A stretch of DNA of 16,545 nucleotides, from positions 389,292-405,836 of the forward strand of contig NPFB01000035.1 of NCBI GenBank assembly GCA_014084085.1. The letters are read 5' to 3'. Every line of letters starts with the position of its first letter. Positions within the stretch are counted from its first letter, which is position 1. The translations under genes were made by a program, and so were the position numbers. Shown piece by piece: positions 8,597 to 16,545 of the stretch. The DNA is from Hondaea fermentalgiana. Taxonomy: Eukaryota; Sar; Bigyra; Thraustochytrida; Thraustochytriidae. The notes beneath the pieces were generated by a model, which worked only from the letters and a program-made list of their open reading frames with translations, was not told where the DNA came from and ran no database searches.

Positions 8597-8776
8597 CTCC
8601 GGTGGCCCACGCCATCTCATGCCGAAGCCGTTTCATGTGCCCGTGTGGCAGTGGCGTGCGACGGCGAAAAGCTTCCATTCGCATCCTCCATGTCAGCTTC
8701 CGAGTCCTCTTCCAGGACTCCACTCTTGATCCTAGGACGTCTCTCTCGCAGCTGCCGCACGGACGTGACTACTCGC

Positions 8777-8798
8777 CCAGCCAGCCAGCCAGCCAGCC
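8777..8798. repeat. (CAGC)n tetranucleotide repeat
   Basis: About five CCAG/CAGC units. The same motif recurs at about 9153-9178, there running into GAGC units. Confidence 0.8.
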
Positions 8799-9152
8799 GG
8801 CCGACCAGCTAGATCAGCCGTGGCGAGCATGCCTCGTCTTAGCCTGGCTTGGTAGCCTCAAGGGCTTCGTTCTTGTCCCCTTCGTACGCTTGCGAGATCG
8901 AAAGAAAGACGAAGCTTTCGCCGGACGCAGCGCTAAGCACGCTCACAGACATACGTACATATGAATTCCATTCCTTCCACCCACGCTCCCCCGACAGGCG
9001 CGAGCAGTGCATGCATGCATGGCGAGCGGTCTGGCCCTCCCACCATGCGCGGCCAACGCCCGACGCAGTGCGAGGTACAGAGGGCCGGCCGCGCGAAACC
9101 GACGGCGCCGGGTCTTTGCCGCCGCCCCGCTGACCGCGACTCACGCTTTTTA

Positions 9153-9190
9153 CAGCCAGCCAGCCAGCCAGCGAGCGAGAGAGCGAGCGG
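9153..9190. repeat. (CAGC)n to (GAGC)n compound repeat
   Basis: CAGC units change into GAGC/GAGA units within one continuous array. GAGC is also the motif found in the leaders of both plus-strand genes. Confidence 0.75.
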
Positions 9191-10126
9191 CGGCCAACTG
9201 CGACAACACGTCTTCTCCGTTCTCCGAGGCGAGGCGAGGCGAGTCGAGTTCGATTTGGAGGCCATATGGGGCGTGCCATCGTGCATGCAAGGCATGGCAC
9301 GCAGCGCTCGCCATCAGTGCGAACCCAGGCCGGCCTAGACTTTTTTTACGCATCTTGCACGCATCGCATTTCCCACTGCACCTTCAATTTTTCCATTTGT
9401 TCGTGCATCCCATGGCAAGCGCGAACGAAACCTCCACCGTAAGCCGGCCGGCTGGCTTGCTCGCTTTCGTCGGTCGATTCGATTCGATTCATCACCATCA
9501 CCATCTCTATCGACAAGCCCACCAGCCAGGCAACCAAGCCAAGCCCAGCCCAGCCGAGCCCAGCCCAGGCCTCGGCGTTCCTCTCAGCTCTTGCCAATTT
9601 CTTCAATCCGCTGCTGCACCTCGGCGTCGTCGTCAGCGTCGAGCGATCGACCGAGGCTCGCTCGTCAAGCCCCCCTCCCGCGAGAACGCAAGAACCGACC
9701 GGAGAAGAAAAACCAAGCGGCGCGTCCCGGTCTCCAGAGGGGCGAGGGGAGGGAGGGAGGGAGGGACGGGCAGGAAGGAGGCGCTTCGGGAGGCGCGAGG
9801 AGCAGAAGTTCTGGGCTCTCGCTCTTATCATATCACATCTGATCCCAACGGACGTCGCACATTCCGGAGGCATCCATACATCGATCGCGCCGCCCGGCCG
9901 ACCGCCCAGGAGCCAAGCCTAGCCTAGCCGAGCGAGCGAGCGAGAGAGAGCGCGAGGGAGGCAGGGAGCCGGCGGACGCGCGCGAGCAGGAGAGCGGGCC
10001 GCCCTGAGCGCCTTGCCGAGCGCGAGAGCAGCGCAGCGACAGCCAGCGCCGGAGCCCCGGGCCGCCGCGTGCCGGCCGCTCTCGAGTCGCGACGGCAGTG
10101 CGCCAACGCCCCGCAACGGAAGTTCC

Positions 10127-10198
10127 AAAGGGGGAAAGGAGGGAAAAGAAAAGGAAGAAAAGGAAAAGGAAAAGAAAAAGAAAAAGAAAGAAGAAAAA
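10127..10198 (+). repeat. 72-base uninterrupted polypurine tract
   Basis: Only A and G occur over 72 bases on the plus strand, with GAAAAG-like units. Mirror-symmetric purine tracts like this can form triplex (H-DNA) and are often nucleosome-poor. Function here is inference. Confidence 0.9.
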
Positions 10199-10199
10199 C

Positions 10200-10223
10200 A
10201 GTCCCAGTCCCAGTCCCAGTCCC
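10200..10223. repeat. (AGTCCC)4 hexanucleotide repeat
   Basis: Four exact AGTCCC units directly follow the polypurine tract. Confidence 0.85.
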
Positions 10224-10226
10224 ATA

Positions 10227-10267
10227 AAGCAAGCAAGCAAGCAAGCGAGCGAGCGAGCAAGCAAGCA
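10227..10267. repeat. (AAGC/GAGC)n tetranucleotide repeat
   Basis: About ten units arranged as an AAGC block, a GAGC block and an AAGC block, within the Myb leader. Confidence 0.85.
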
Positions 10268-10429
10268 GACCCACACGCGCGCAGACGACGGGTTGGGCGC
10301 GCCGAGGCAGACGAGGCCAGCGAGCGAGCGAGCGAGGGAGCGCGCGCGCGCGAGCGTGAACGGGCTGGCAAGGAGAGAGGGCCGCGAGAGCGCCGAGACG
10401 AGAGAAGGGGGCAGTCCTCCTACGTTTGT

Positions 10430-12925
10430 ATGGTGAACGAAGGCGAGCAGCGCGTCCCCTCTGAGGAGCAACAAGACCGTGTGAGCACCGTGAACAGCAG
10501 CGTCCCGTCGCCTGCGGACTCGCCGCCCGCGCAAGCGATCGAAGCGACAAAGACAGAGGCTCGCACCATGCCCGCATCCTCTGCAGAGAATAGCAACCAC
10601 CACCATCACCACCAAGCGGCAATCAGAAACCCAACCGCCTCCACAATGATGAGCAGCAATAACAGCAGCATGATGCAACAGCAGCAGCCGCCGCAGCAGC
10701 AGCAGCAGCGCCACCTTCAGCAGAATTCCACACATCCTGCACCGGGCGCAAGTGCAGGTGCCGCCCCAATCATCGGGAAAATGCACCCTTCATCAGCGGG
10801 AGGACCACCCCTGCCCGCGATGGCTGCGCCCGCTCCCCCATCGTCGGCGACCGCCGCAGCTGCAGCAGCAGCTGCTGCGAAACGAAGCCAGGAGGACCAG
10901 CTGCAACAAGGCCGCGACTGCGGCAAGTGGACAAAAGAAGAGGACGCGATGCTAAAAAAGGCAGTCGACACAATTGGCGCCCGCAACTGGAAACGCATCT
11001 CACAAGAATTCCTCAATGGAAAACGCAGCGACGTTCAGTGCCTGCATCGCTGGCAAAAGGTTCTTAAACCGGGTCTGATCAAGGGCCCATGGACCAAGGA
11101 GGAAGACGACACCATCATGGAGGCCATTGAGAGCGGCGTCACCAAGTGGTCCGAGATCGCCACCCTCATTCCTGGTCGCATCGGCAAACAATGCCGCGAG
11201 CGATGGTTCAACCACCTCGACCCGAGCATCAAAAAGGGTGGATGGACCGAGGAGGAGGATCGCATTCTCGTCGAGTACCAGGAAAAGCTCGGCAACCGCT
11301 GGTGCGAAATTGCCAAAGTTCTGCCCGGTCGTTCCGAAAATGCCGTCAAGAACCGCTGGAATTCAGCTATGCGCCGCAAATTCCAGCAAAAACGAAGTAA
11401 GCAAGGTGCTGCGGGCGTGCTCAGCAACATCAAACTCCAACACTCGAACGGTCCCAAGCAGCGCAACAATGTGCGACTCCCTCCAGAGGCCATCCTCGTC
11501 GAGCAGCCCACAAACCGCAACTCGGTCATTGCCGCACGCGAAAAAATCAAACGCCATCAGGAACTTATGAAGACAAGCTCACCTTCCCCCTCCGCGGCAT
11601 CCACGGCGTCGGGATCGGGCTGCTCGTCTGTCAATGGATCCAAAGACCGGAACGCGGCTGGTGCTCCCTCAGGTAGCGCCGCAAGCAACCGCATCTCCTC
11701 CAACGGCGTTCTTGCTGCCGCTGCAGCAGCGGCCGCGGCTGTCAAAGAAGATCAGGCCGCGGCGGCGGCAGCCGCTGCTGCTTCTGCTCCTGGGCCCGTT
11801 CCTGCCGGCAGCGCAAATGGTTCCTCCGGCAACAAGAAAAAGAAGAAGATGCCTTTGCAGAACCGTACCAACGCCAAGGGCGAGAACTGCAAGGCGCTTT
11901 CCAATTCTGCTGCGGCCGCCAAAAAGCGGGCTGCACCGGGCAGCGCCACTTCGGCGGGAAGCATGTCTTCTATGGGCACAACATCGGCAACCTCGCCGGT
12001 CTCGGCAACTACGGCCGCTTCCTCTTCCTCAACGATGTCGTCTTCCAAAAAGCGTCAGGCACCAGGCATCAACCCAGGCACAGAAGCTGGTTCTTTGGAC
12101 ATGTTCGGAGCAGAAAACACCGATCCGGATGTTGCCAAAGCTACTAGACCCAAGAAACGGGCAAAGAACACCAATGGCACAAAACACTCCAAGGCCGTCA
12201 TGAACTTGCTTCGATATGATGCGTTTGTCCGTGAGCTCGGCAAGCGCAAGGCCTTTGCCAAGATGACGTTCGATGATGCACAGCGGCAGTCGATGCATCA
12301 GGAGGTGCTTCGTTTCATCGAAGATGCTAACCAGAGCGGCACTTCGCTCGCTGTAAGCGCGGTCTGGTCTCACATTCAAAAATCACTGGCTGCAAGCGCC
12401 GCGGAACCTCATCCCCTCGATGATGACTTCCCACTCTCGCTCTCGCCTACGGCCTCCGAGACCCGTCTCAAGCCGCGCACCAAGAGTGGCGGGATTAGTG
12501 GGGGCACGGTGCGTGGGTCACGCAAGTCCACGGGCGCTTCCAACCGACCGCGCGATCTCCGGGTACAGTGCAACTTGGCTTGCAGTATCAACCCGTGCGA
12601 GTGGACGCTTGAAGGCGGCACGCCGACCGTCCTCGGCCAGCAAAACACTCCGGTCAGCGATATGCTCAACTTCATTCCCTCGCTTCCGTCCATCAACACG
12701 TGCATCTTTTCACCGACGCCTCGCGGCGGTCACGGCTGCCCAACTCCGCTCAACGCATTGCCAACGCCGACTGGTGTTGACATGAAAAAGATTGATGTAA
12801 GCGTCTTCGATGATGGGCTTTTCGGCGACAACATCTTTTTGGAGCCACTGACCCTTCAGAGCAACCCACCTGTACTCTCGCCCATTCTGCGTCAGCCTGT
12901 GCACCAACTCTTATCCTCGGACTAA
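10430..12925 (+). CDS. R1R2R3-type Myb transcription factor
   Basis: A nuclear DNA-binding protein of 831 residues. Three Myb repeats occupy about residues 164-318. The tryptophan triads are W167/W187/W208 (R1), W221/W240/W259 (R2) and W272/W291/W310 (R3), with linkers VLKPGLIKGPW and LDPSIKKGGW. The R3 recognition helix SENAVKNRWNSAMRRK matches 3R-Myb proteins, which in plants and animals control G2/M genes. This is therefore a good, but inferred, role. Around the domain lie Gln, His, Asn and Ala runs, basic Lys clusters that could be nuclear signals (KKKKKMP, RPKKRAK), and a C-terminal region with several SP/TP sites that a cyclin-dependent kinase could use. 10430 is the first in-frame ATG, but it has T at -3. 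The ATG at 10568 (CACCATGC) has a much better context and would remove 46 residues without touching the domain. Single exon. Confidence 0.93.
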   Translation: MVNEGEQRVPSEEQQDRVSTVNSSVPSPADSPPAQAIEATKTEARTMPASSAENSNHHHHHQAAIRNPTASTMMSSNNSSMMQQQQPPQQQQQRHLQQNSTHPAPGASAGAAPIIGKMHPSSAGGPPLPAMAAPAPPSSATAAAAAAAAAKRSQEDQLQQGRDCGKWTKEEDAMLKKAVDTIGARNWKRISQEFLNGKRSDVQCLHRWQKVLKPGLIKGPWTKEEDDTIMEAIESGVTKWSEIATLIPGRIGKQCRERWFNHLDPSIKKGGWTEEEDRILVEYQEKLGNRWCEIAKVLPGRSENAVKNRWNSAMRRKFQQKRSKQGAAGVLSNIKLQHSNGPKQRNNVRLPPEAILVEQPTNRNSVIAAREKIKRHQELMKTSSPSPSAASTASGSGCSSVNGSKDRNAAGAPSGSAASNRISSNGVLAAAAAAAAAVKEDQAAAAAAAAASAPGPVPAGSANGSSGNKKKKKMPLQNRTNAKGENCKALSNSAAAAKKRAAPGSATSAGSMSSMGTTSATSPVSATTAASSSSTMSSSKKRQAPGINPGTEAGSLDMFGAENTDPDVAKATRPKKRAKNTNGTKHSKAVMNLLRYDAFVRELGKRKAFAKMTFDDAQRQSMHQEVLRFIEDANQSGTSLAVSAVWSHIQKSLAASAAEPHPLDDDFPLSLSPTASETRLKPRTKSGGISGGTVRGSRKSTGASNRPRDLRVQCNLACSINPCEWTLEGGTPTVLGQQNTPVSDMLNFIPSLPSINTCIFSPTPRGGHGCPTPLNALPTPTGVDMKKIDVSVFDDGLFGDNIFLEPLTLQSNPPVLSPILRQPVHQLLSSD

Positions 12926-13229
12926 AAGTGAACGCATCTGTGAATATCCTTTTCATTTCAAACCTGGCGAATCGAGCGAACGAGTCTTCGTGCAAGATTC
13001 CATGTCGTCCTGTGCATCGAAAACGCACATTTTGCCATCTCTCTTTCCCCCAAAACTGGAACTCTAAAAACAAGCAAACTCTTTTCTTTTACGCCTCCTT
13101 CGCCAAGTAGTATGGACAACTACAGCTTCAAGCATGCGTACGCTTGGGCTGCTTGCTGTTCCTTTGACTGATAAATACAATCCTCGAGACAAAACCCATT
13201 TCGTCACGGAACAGATTTTCAATCACTTG
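12926..13229. other. Convergent 3' spacer
   Basis: These 304 bases separate two genes that point at each other, so both transcripts should end here and may overlap. No AATAAA was found on either strand; the closest plus-strand match is GATAAATAC near 13170. Short open frames are present but unconvincing. Confidence 0.6.
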
Positions 13230-16133
13230 TCAATCTTCCTCGCAATCCTCGAAAGCGGCGTCACTTATGTCGTCCTTCTCAACTTCATTGTCTGCCTGAT
13301 CGTGGCAGCCATTGAAACCTTCTGGTGGGTCGGAAGGTGGCTTCCTCGATGGAATTGCAGGAAAGGAATCCGAGTCAGCGCGTGCGCGCTCAGAATTGGG
13401 CAAAAGAGTAGAAGAACCTTCAAAGTAGGCAGGTCTCAAGGGTGCTGGACGACGCACGGGCGGAGGCGCTGCAGACTGCATGTCTTCAGCAGCATGTCGC
13501 AGAACCCTCGCGGCTTTCTCCAGCTGTCGGAGTCGTTCGTCATGTTCAAGAGCAGGGTCACGCTGCGACAAAGGCGCAGTCATCGGAGAATTGGCCACGC
13601 CGCCGCGCCCATTCTGTCTTTGTCCCACAAATGATGCATGGCTCTCCTCTGGCCCCCGAAAGGCACGCCCGTACCTGCTCCCGCTGGACGCGCCGTCCAT
13701 GAAACCAGGCGACAAAAGCTGGCCCTGGCGATCAAAGGTGCTACCACCGTCGGCTTCTGAAGACGCATCGCCCACATCAAGCGGAGGAGGTGCCGCCATG
13801 GAAGAACGGCTACTACTCCGACTGACGCTGGTGTCTTGCATACTGCCCAGTGTGCTTGCAGAACCCCGACTGCTTGCTCGACCCGGGGCAAAAGGTCCAG
13901 CTGACGGCGGTGGGGGGACGGCTTGCGACCAAAAACGAGTTACTTGCGGTGATGATGCCGGCTCCGCGCCAGCAGCTGCAATAACGAAGCAGAGGTCAGC
14001 AATCCAAGCGTCAACCTCCTCCTTTGAATTCGTGTACAGCTTCCAGACCTTGTCTCCCGATCGCAAAACGATGCAAAGGGCCGAACGCTCCAGCCCGCGC
14101 GCGACCGTCGTGCCTTGCAAAGCCACATGGCCCACGTCAGTTCGTCCGTCAGCGGAGGACAGCAATAGCTCCGAAGTCCTGGGTTGCGCACCAAGGAGCA
14201 ACTTGGCGTACAGCTCGCGAGTACCAGACCCAGTTTTTGCCTGGGTGCGAAGAGCACCTTCTCGAACAACAGTTTCGCTGCGACGAAGAGAAATACCCCG
14301 GCGCGTCAGGCTTTCCTCGTCCGGGTCAGCACCTGGAAATACTTCAGTGAATGCACGTGGCCCTGTCCGAGGTGACGCACGCGAGAATTTGGAGGAAATC
14401 ATGCGCTCGATAGCAGCGTCAAGATCCAGAGGTGACCAAATTGCATCTGCTAGATCCGAAGGCGTGGAAATGGCACGTTCGCGAAGTCGAGATTTGAGTA
14501 ACGCACAATCTTGTGAGGGAACCTTTACCGTAAAACTGGCGACGGCGGACTTGCTAACGCCGCTCTCTGTGTCTGCCTCGCTGGACCACATCGCCCCTGA
14601 AGCCGCGTTGCCGACCTTGGAAGCGTTCTCATCCGTGTCGGCGGCGCCTGAAGCAGCAGCGACGCGTGCCATATCAACGTATATCTGCTTCTCATCACGT
14701 CCAAGACTGTCCCAGAGCGTTGAAATCTGGGCGTGAGAGAATCCAAAGAGCTTGGACTTTTCCGCTTCAAAAAGTTTGAATCCCTCGATTATCTTAGCGC
14801 CGTCGCGCTGCTGCAACGTGCGACCGGGAGATTGCGGTGAGGGCGCGAATGAAGTTGGTTCCTTGTCTTGGTCTGCATCTGACACCGAGAGAATTATACG
14901 GTCATCAGAAGGCAGCTGATCTGCGCTTCCGGATCCTTGAGGCTTGCCAGCTAGCGCTCCTCCTTCGCTCGCCATCCGTGCATGTCCTTGTGCACTACGC
15001 GACCGACCGTGACCTTGTCTGCTACCGCTGCCGTTTGCGGTAGCTGTCTTCGTGGTGTTATTGCCCGCGCTGTCATTTCCATTGTCGTCCAAAGCCTCCA
15101 GATCGATCATGTAGCGCGCAACGCTATCAGACGCGGAAGATTCTGTCTCGGCCAAGGGTTTGCTCGTTGCAGAAGTCCCTGGCGACTTTCTGCGGCCGTT
15201 GGACATGAGGGCTCGCTGCGACGTGGGCCGCGGCGAGGGTTCGGGTGCAGTAAGATCTTCGCCAAAAAATCGCACAATAAGAGCGTCGAGCTGGGCGCTA
15301 AAGCGAGCAACGACGCGCTCCACGAGACGCTTCCATTTTGGCTGCGAGCGCGCAGCGCTTCCTCGTGCAAATGCTTTCCACAAGAGACCTATGTCCTCCT
15401 GGGATCCCCATTGACGGCCCTGCACGTGCTTGATGAGACGGATACGAGGGCCTTGGACAGCGAGAAAACGCGCGAGTGCAACCATCGTTCCGTCCTGACT
15501 GCCACCATCAATTGCGCGGCGTACAGCATCATTCCAACAAGCAGCAACATCGGCAAAGACGTCTTCATGCGCGCTCAAAGTCACAAGAAGACGTTGCAAG
15601 CCCATGTCATCGAGCGTGAGCGGGCGCGGTGATCCAAGGGATCTCGACCGATTTGGGGCATATGAGTCTGTCAAGCGAAGACAATGAGCTTTGAAGCGAC
15701 CCAACGTGAGCACGCCGTCTTGCACATCCTCATTGCCAGCGAGACGCCGCATGGTTGCAACGGCAACCTCCTGGAGACGAAGGCTGGTCATGCGGCTGCG
15801 CAACGCGTATGTTTCCTCGGCCGAGAGGCTAGCACGCCGATTCTCCCAGAGATCAATCTCTTGCGTCAGTACGAGTCCCAGGACATCATCGAGGGATACG
15901 AATCCACGCCCTTCGCGGTCGAGGCAAAAGAACACCTTTTCGCAAAGCGCGAGACGCATGCGCGTCTTTTGCAGTCGTTCGGGCGACTCCTTGACGGTCT
16001 GAAGGATTGTGCGATTACATTCGTTCACTACCGTGGCGAACATAAGTGCTAATTTACGTTCGCTGAGCTCTCTCGCACCCAGCTCGGTGCAAAAGGCAGC
16101 CTTGGACACCTTGACATTGCGCTGCCCTGGCTG

Positions 16134-16164
<31 letters not shown>

Positions 16165-16379
16165 TGCTGTGCATCCGAGCGCTCCGCTTTGGGTTTGGTG
16201 GTCCATTTTCTGAAGATTTGAGCAAACTGTGGAGCATCAAGGTCTCCCTCTACGCGGCTCTGTAGGGCGTCCAGCATGCGTTTGAGGGCACCAAGAGTTG
16301 CATCTTCATGCGTTTCCACGAGCAAAGCCCACCAGAGCCCCTCCGCGAGGCCCAGCCATCGCGGCGAGGGCGCCAGCAT
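13230..16379 (-). CDS. EF-hand-like, HMG-box-like and PH domain protein (N-terminus uncertain)
   Basis: Reading from the ATG at 16379 gives 1049 residues. I do not recognise the full-length family. Visible parts: a Trp-rich helical start; a (Gln-Ser)n run near residue 75; an EF-hand-like loop at 154-165 (DREGRGFVSLDD, acidic at positions 1, 3 and 12); a helical region to about 350; a Ser-rich linker; a segment at 533-577 resembling the second half of an HMG box (F534, F537, W556, EK at 563-564, Y567); and a PH domain at about 702-800 beginning VREGALRTQ and ending with the typical helix EEVDAWIADL (W792). A Ser/Pro-rich tail ends in acidic DDISDAAFEDCEED. The PH domain suggests phosphoinositide or protein binding at membranes, and the EF-hand suggests calcium. 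Both roles are inferred. The start has weak context (C at -3) and no other ATG lies in frame before the TGA at 16500-16502, so the true 5' end may be spliced. The antisense open frame of 418 codons is a shadow. Confidence 0.8.
16131..16164. repeat. (CTGGCT)n hexanucleotide repeat inside the coding region
   Basis: Five CTGGCT units plus four bases. On the coding minus strand they read CAGAGC and give a Gln-Ser alternation, so length changes would add or remove two residues without shifting the frame. Confidence 0.9.
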
Positions 16380-16545
16380 GTGAGCCCTCGCGCTGCGCAC
16401 AGACCTGCAGCGCCTGCAGCTCCTGCCGCTCCGGCGGCGGCGGCACAGGTGCTCTGTGCTACGCCTTGCTGCGCAGGTGCAGCCAGAGGCGCCGCCACCT
16501 CACGCGATCGCCTCGTCGCGCGCGCCGCCGCTCGCCAGGGCGAGC
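16380..16545 (-). other. Right-edge segment, possible intron and upstream exon of the minus-strand gene
   Basis: On the minus strand, GTGAGG at 16503-16498 resembles a splice donor and CAG at 16395-16393 (or at 16407-16405) an acceptor. Removing the segment joins in frame to an open stretch running to the window edge, ending ARDEAI. The TGA at 16502-16500 would lie in the intron. The acceptor lacks a pyrimidine tract, so this is a possibility only. The segment is otherwise very GC-rich and holds no separate gene I can support. Confidence 0.3.

Larger units (their letters stand above)
5384..9900. other. Long non-coding, microsatellite-rich spacer
   Basis: No convincing gene is seen on either strand over about 4.5 kb. 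The many 60-150-residue frames are low in complexity, overlap each other in several frames, and take their length from simple repeats (CTG, TTCA and C runs stay open in most frames). I looked for tRNA A- and B-box pairs and found none that fold. The first few hundred bases should hold the 3' end of the P-protein transcript, but no AATAAA was found just after the stop. The last part probably contains the upstream promoter of the Myb gene. Individual repeats are listed separately. Confidence 0.65.
9901..10429 (+). promoter_or_regulatory. Probable promoter and 5' leader of the Myb gene
   Basis: The half-kilobase before the Myb start is built of simple blocks: GAGC units at 9929-9950, a 72-base uninterrupted purine tract at 10127-10198, four AGTCCC units at 10200-10223, AAGC/GAGC units at 10227-10267 and GAGC units at 10319-10336. 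The Myb frame is open through most of it but has no in-frame ATG before 10430, and its translation is Lys/Glu/Arg/Ser low complexity, so it is best read as leader. No TATA box was recognised. Confidence 0.5.

Noticed and set aside
8441..8812. Frame starting with a signal-peptide-like stretch followed by poly-Pro
   Set aside because: The hydrophobic part derives from GCTTGCTTACTTGCTTTT-type simple sequence and the Pro run from the poly-C tract. Overlapping frames give equally odd products.
9007..9927. 306-codon plus-strand frame just upstream of the Myb gene
   Set aside because: It is Arg/Ala/Ser/Pro low complexity and crosses several tetranucleotide repeats, with no recognisable domain. It is expected by chance in GC-rich DNA.
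9833..10786. 317-codon minus-strand frame over the Myb leader
   Set aside because: Its Leu/Phe/Ser/Ala runs come entirely from the purine tract and GAGC repeats read backwards.
13480..14736. 418-codon plus-strand frame antisense to the PH-domain gene
   Set aside because: It is a shadow of the coding strand, Ser/Arg-rich with no domain, while the minus strand carries the PH domain here.

Overview
This window is nuclear DNA from a GC-rich, apparently intron-poor eukaryote. It has long uninterrupted coding frames, a mitochondrially targeted glycine-cleavage P-protein, a three-repeat (R1R2R3) Myb factor, an EF-hand/PH-type protein and long spacers packed with microsatellites. There are no bacterial operon signals. 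A protist is most likely, and a stramenopile such as a thraustochytrid would fit. That placement is inference from gene style and composition, not from a marker sequence.

Layout, left to right. Positions 1-2353 hold no gene I can support: a very GC-rich left edge with a 21-bp repeat, an AT-richer spacer with a five-copy 16-bp repeat, then the leader of the first gene. Positions 2354-5383 (+) encode glycine dehydrogenase (decarboxylating), complete and single-exon. Positions 5384-10429 are a 5-kb non-coding stretch with many unrelated simple repeats (TTCA, CAGA, TCCTC, TCGA, CTG, poly-C, TGCG, CAGC and others). It ends in the repeat-rich leader of the next gene. Positions 10430-12925 (+) encode an R1R2R3 Myb transcription factor, also single-exon. 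Positions 12926-13229 are a short convergent spacer. Positions 13230-16379 (-) encode a protein of about 1050 residues with an EF-hand-like loop, an HMG-box-like segment and a C-terminal PH domain. Its 5' end may continue through an intron beyond the right edge.

The three genes have no evident shared pathway: one is mitochondrial one-carbon/glycine metabolism, one is nuclear transcription control, and one is probably membrane or calcium linked. I see no mobile element, CRISPR array, rRNA or tRNA. The least ordinary items are the unusual domain mix of the minus-strand protein, its possible spliced upstream exon, the similar leader architecture of the two plus-strand genes, and the density of unrelated microsatellites. 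I find no convincing new multi-gene system here.
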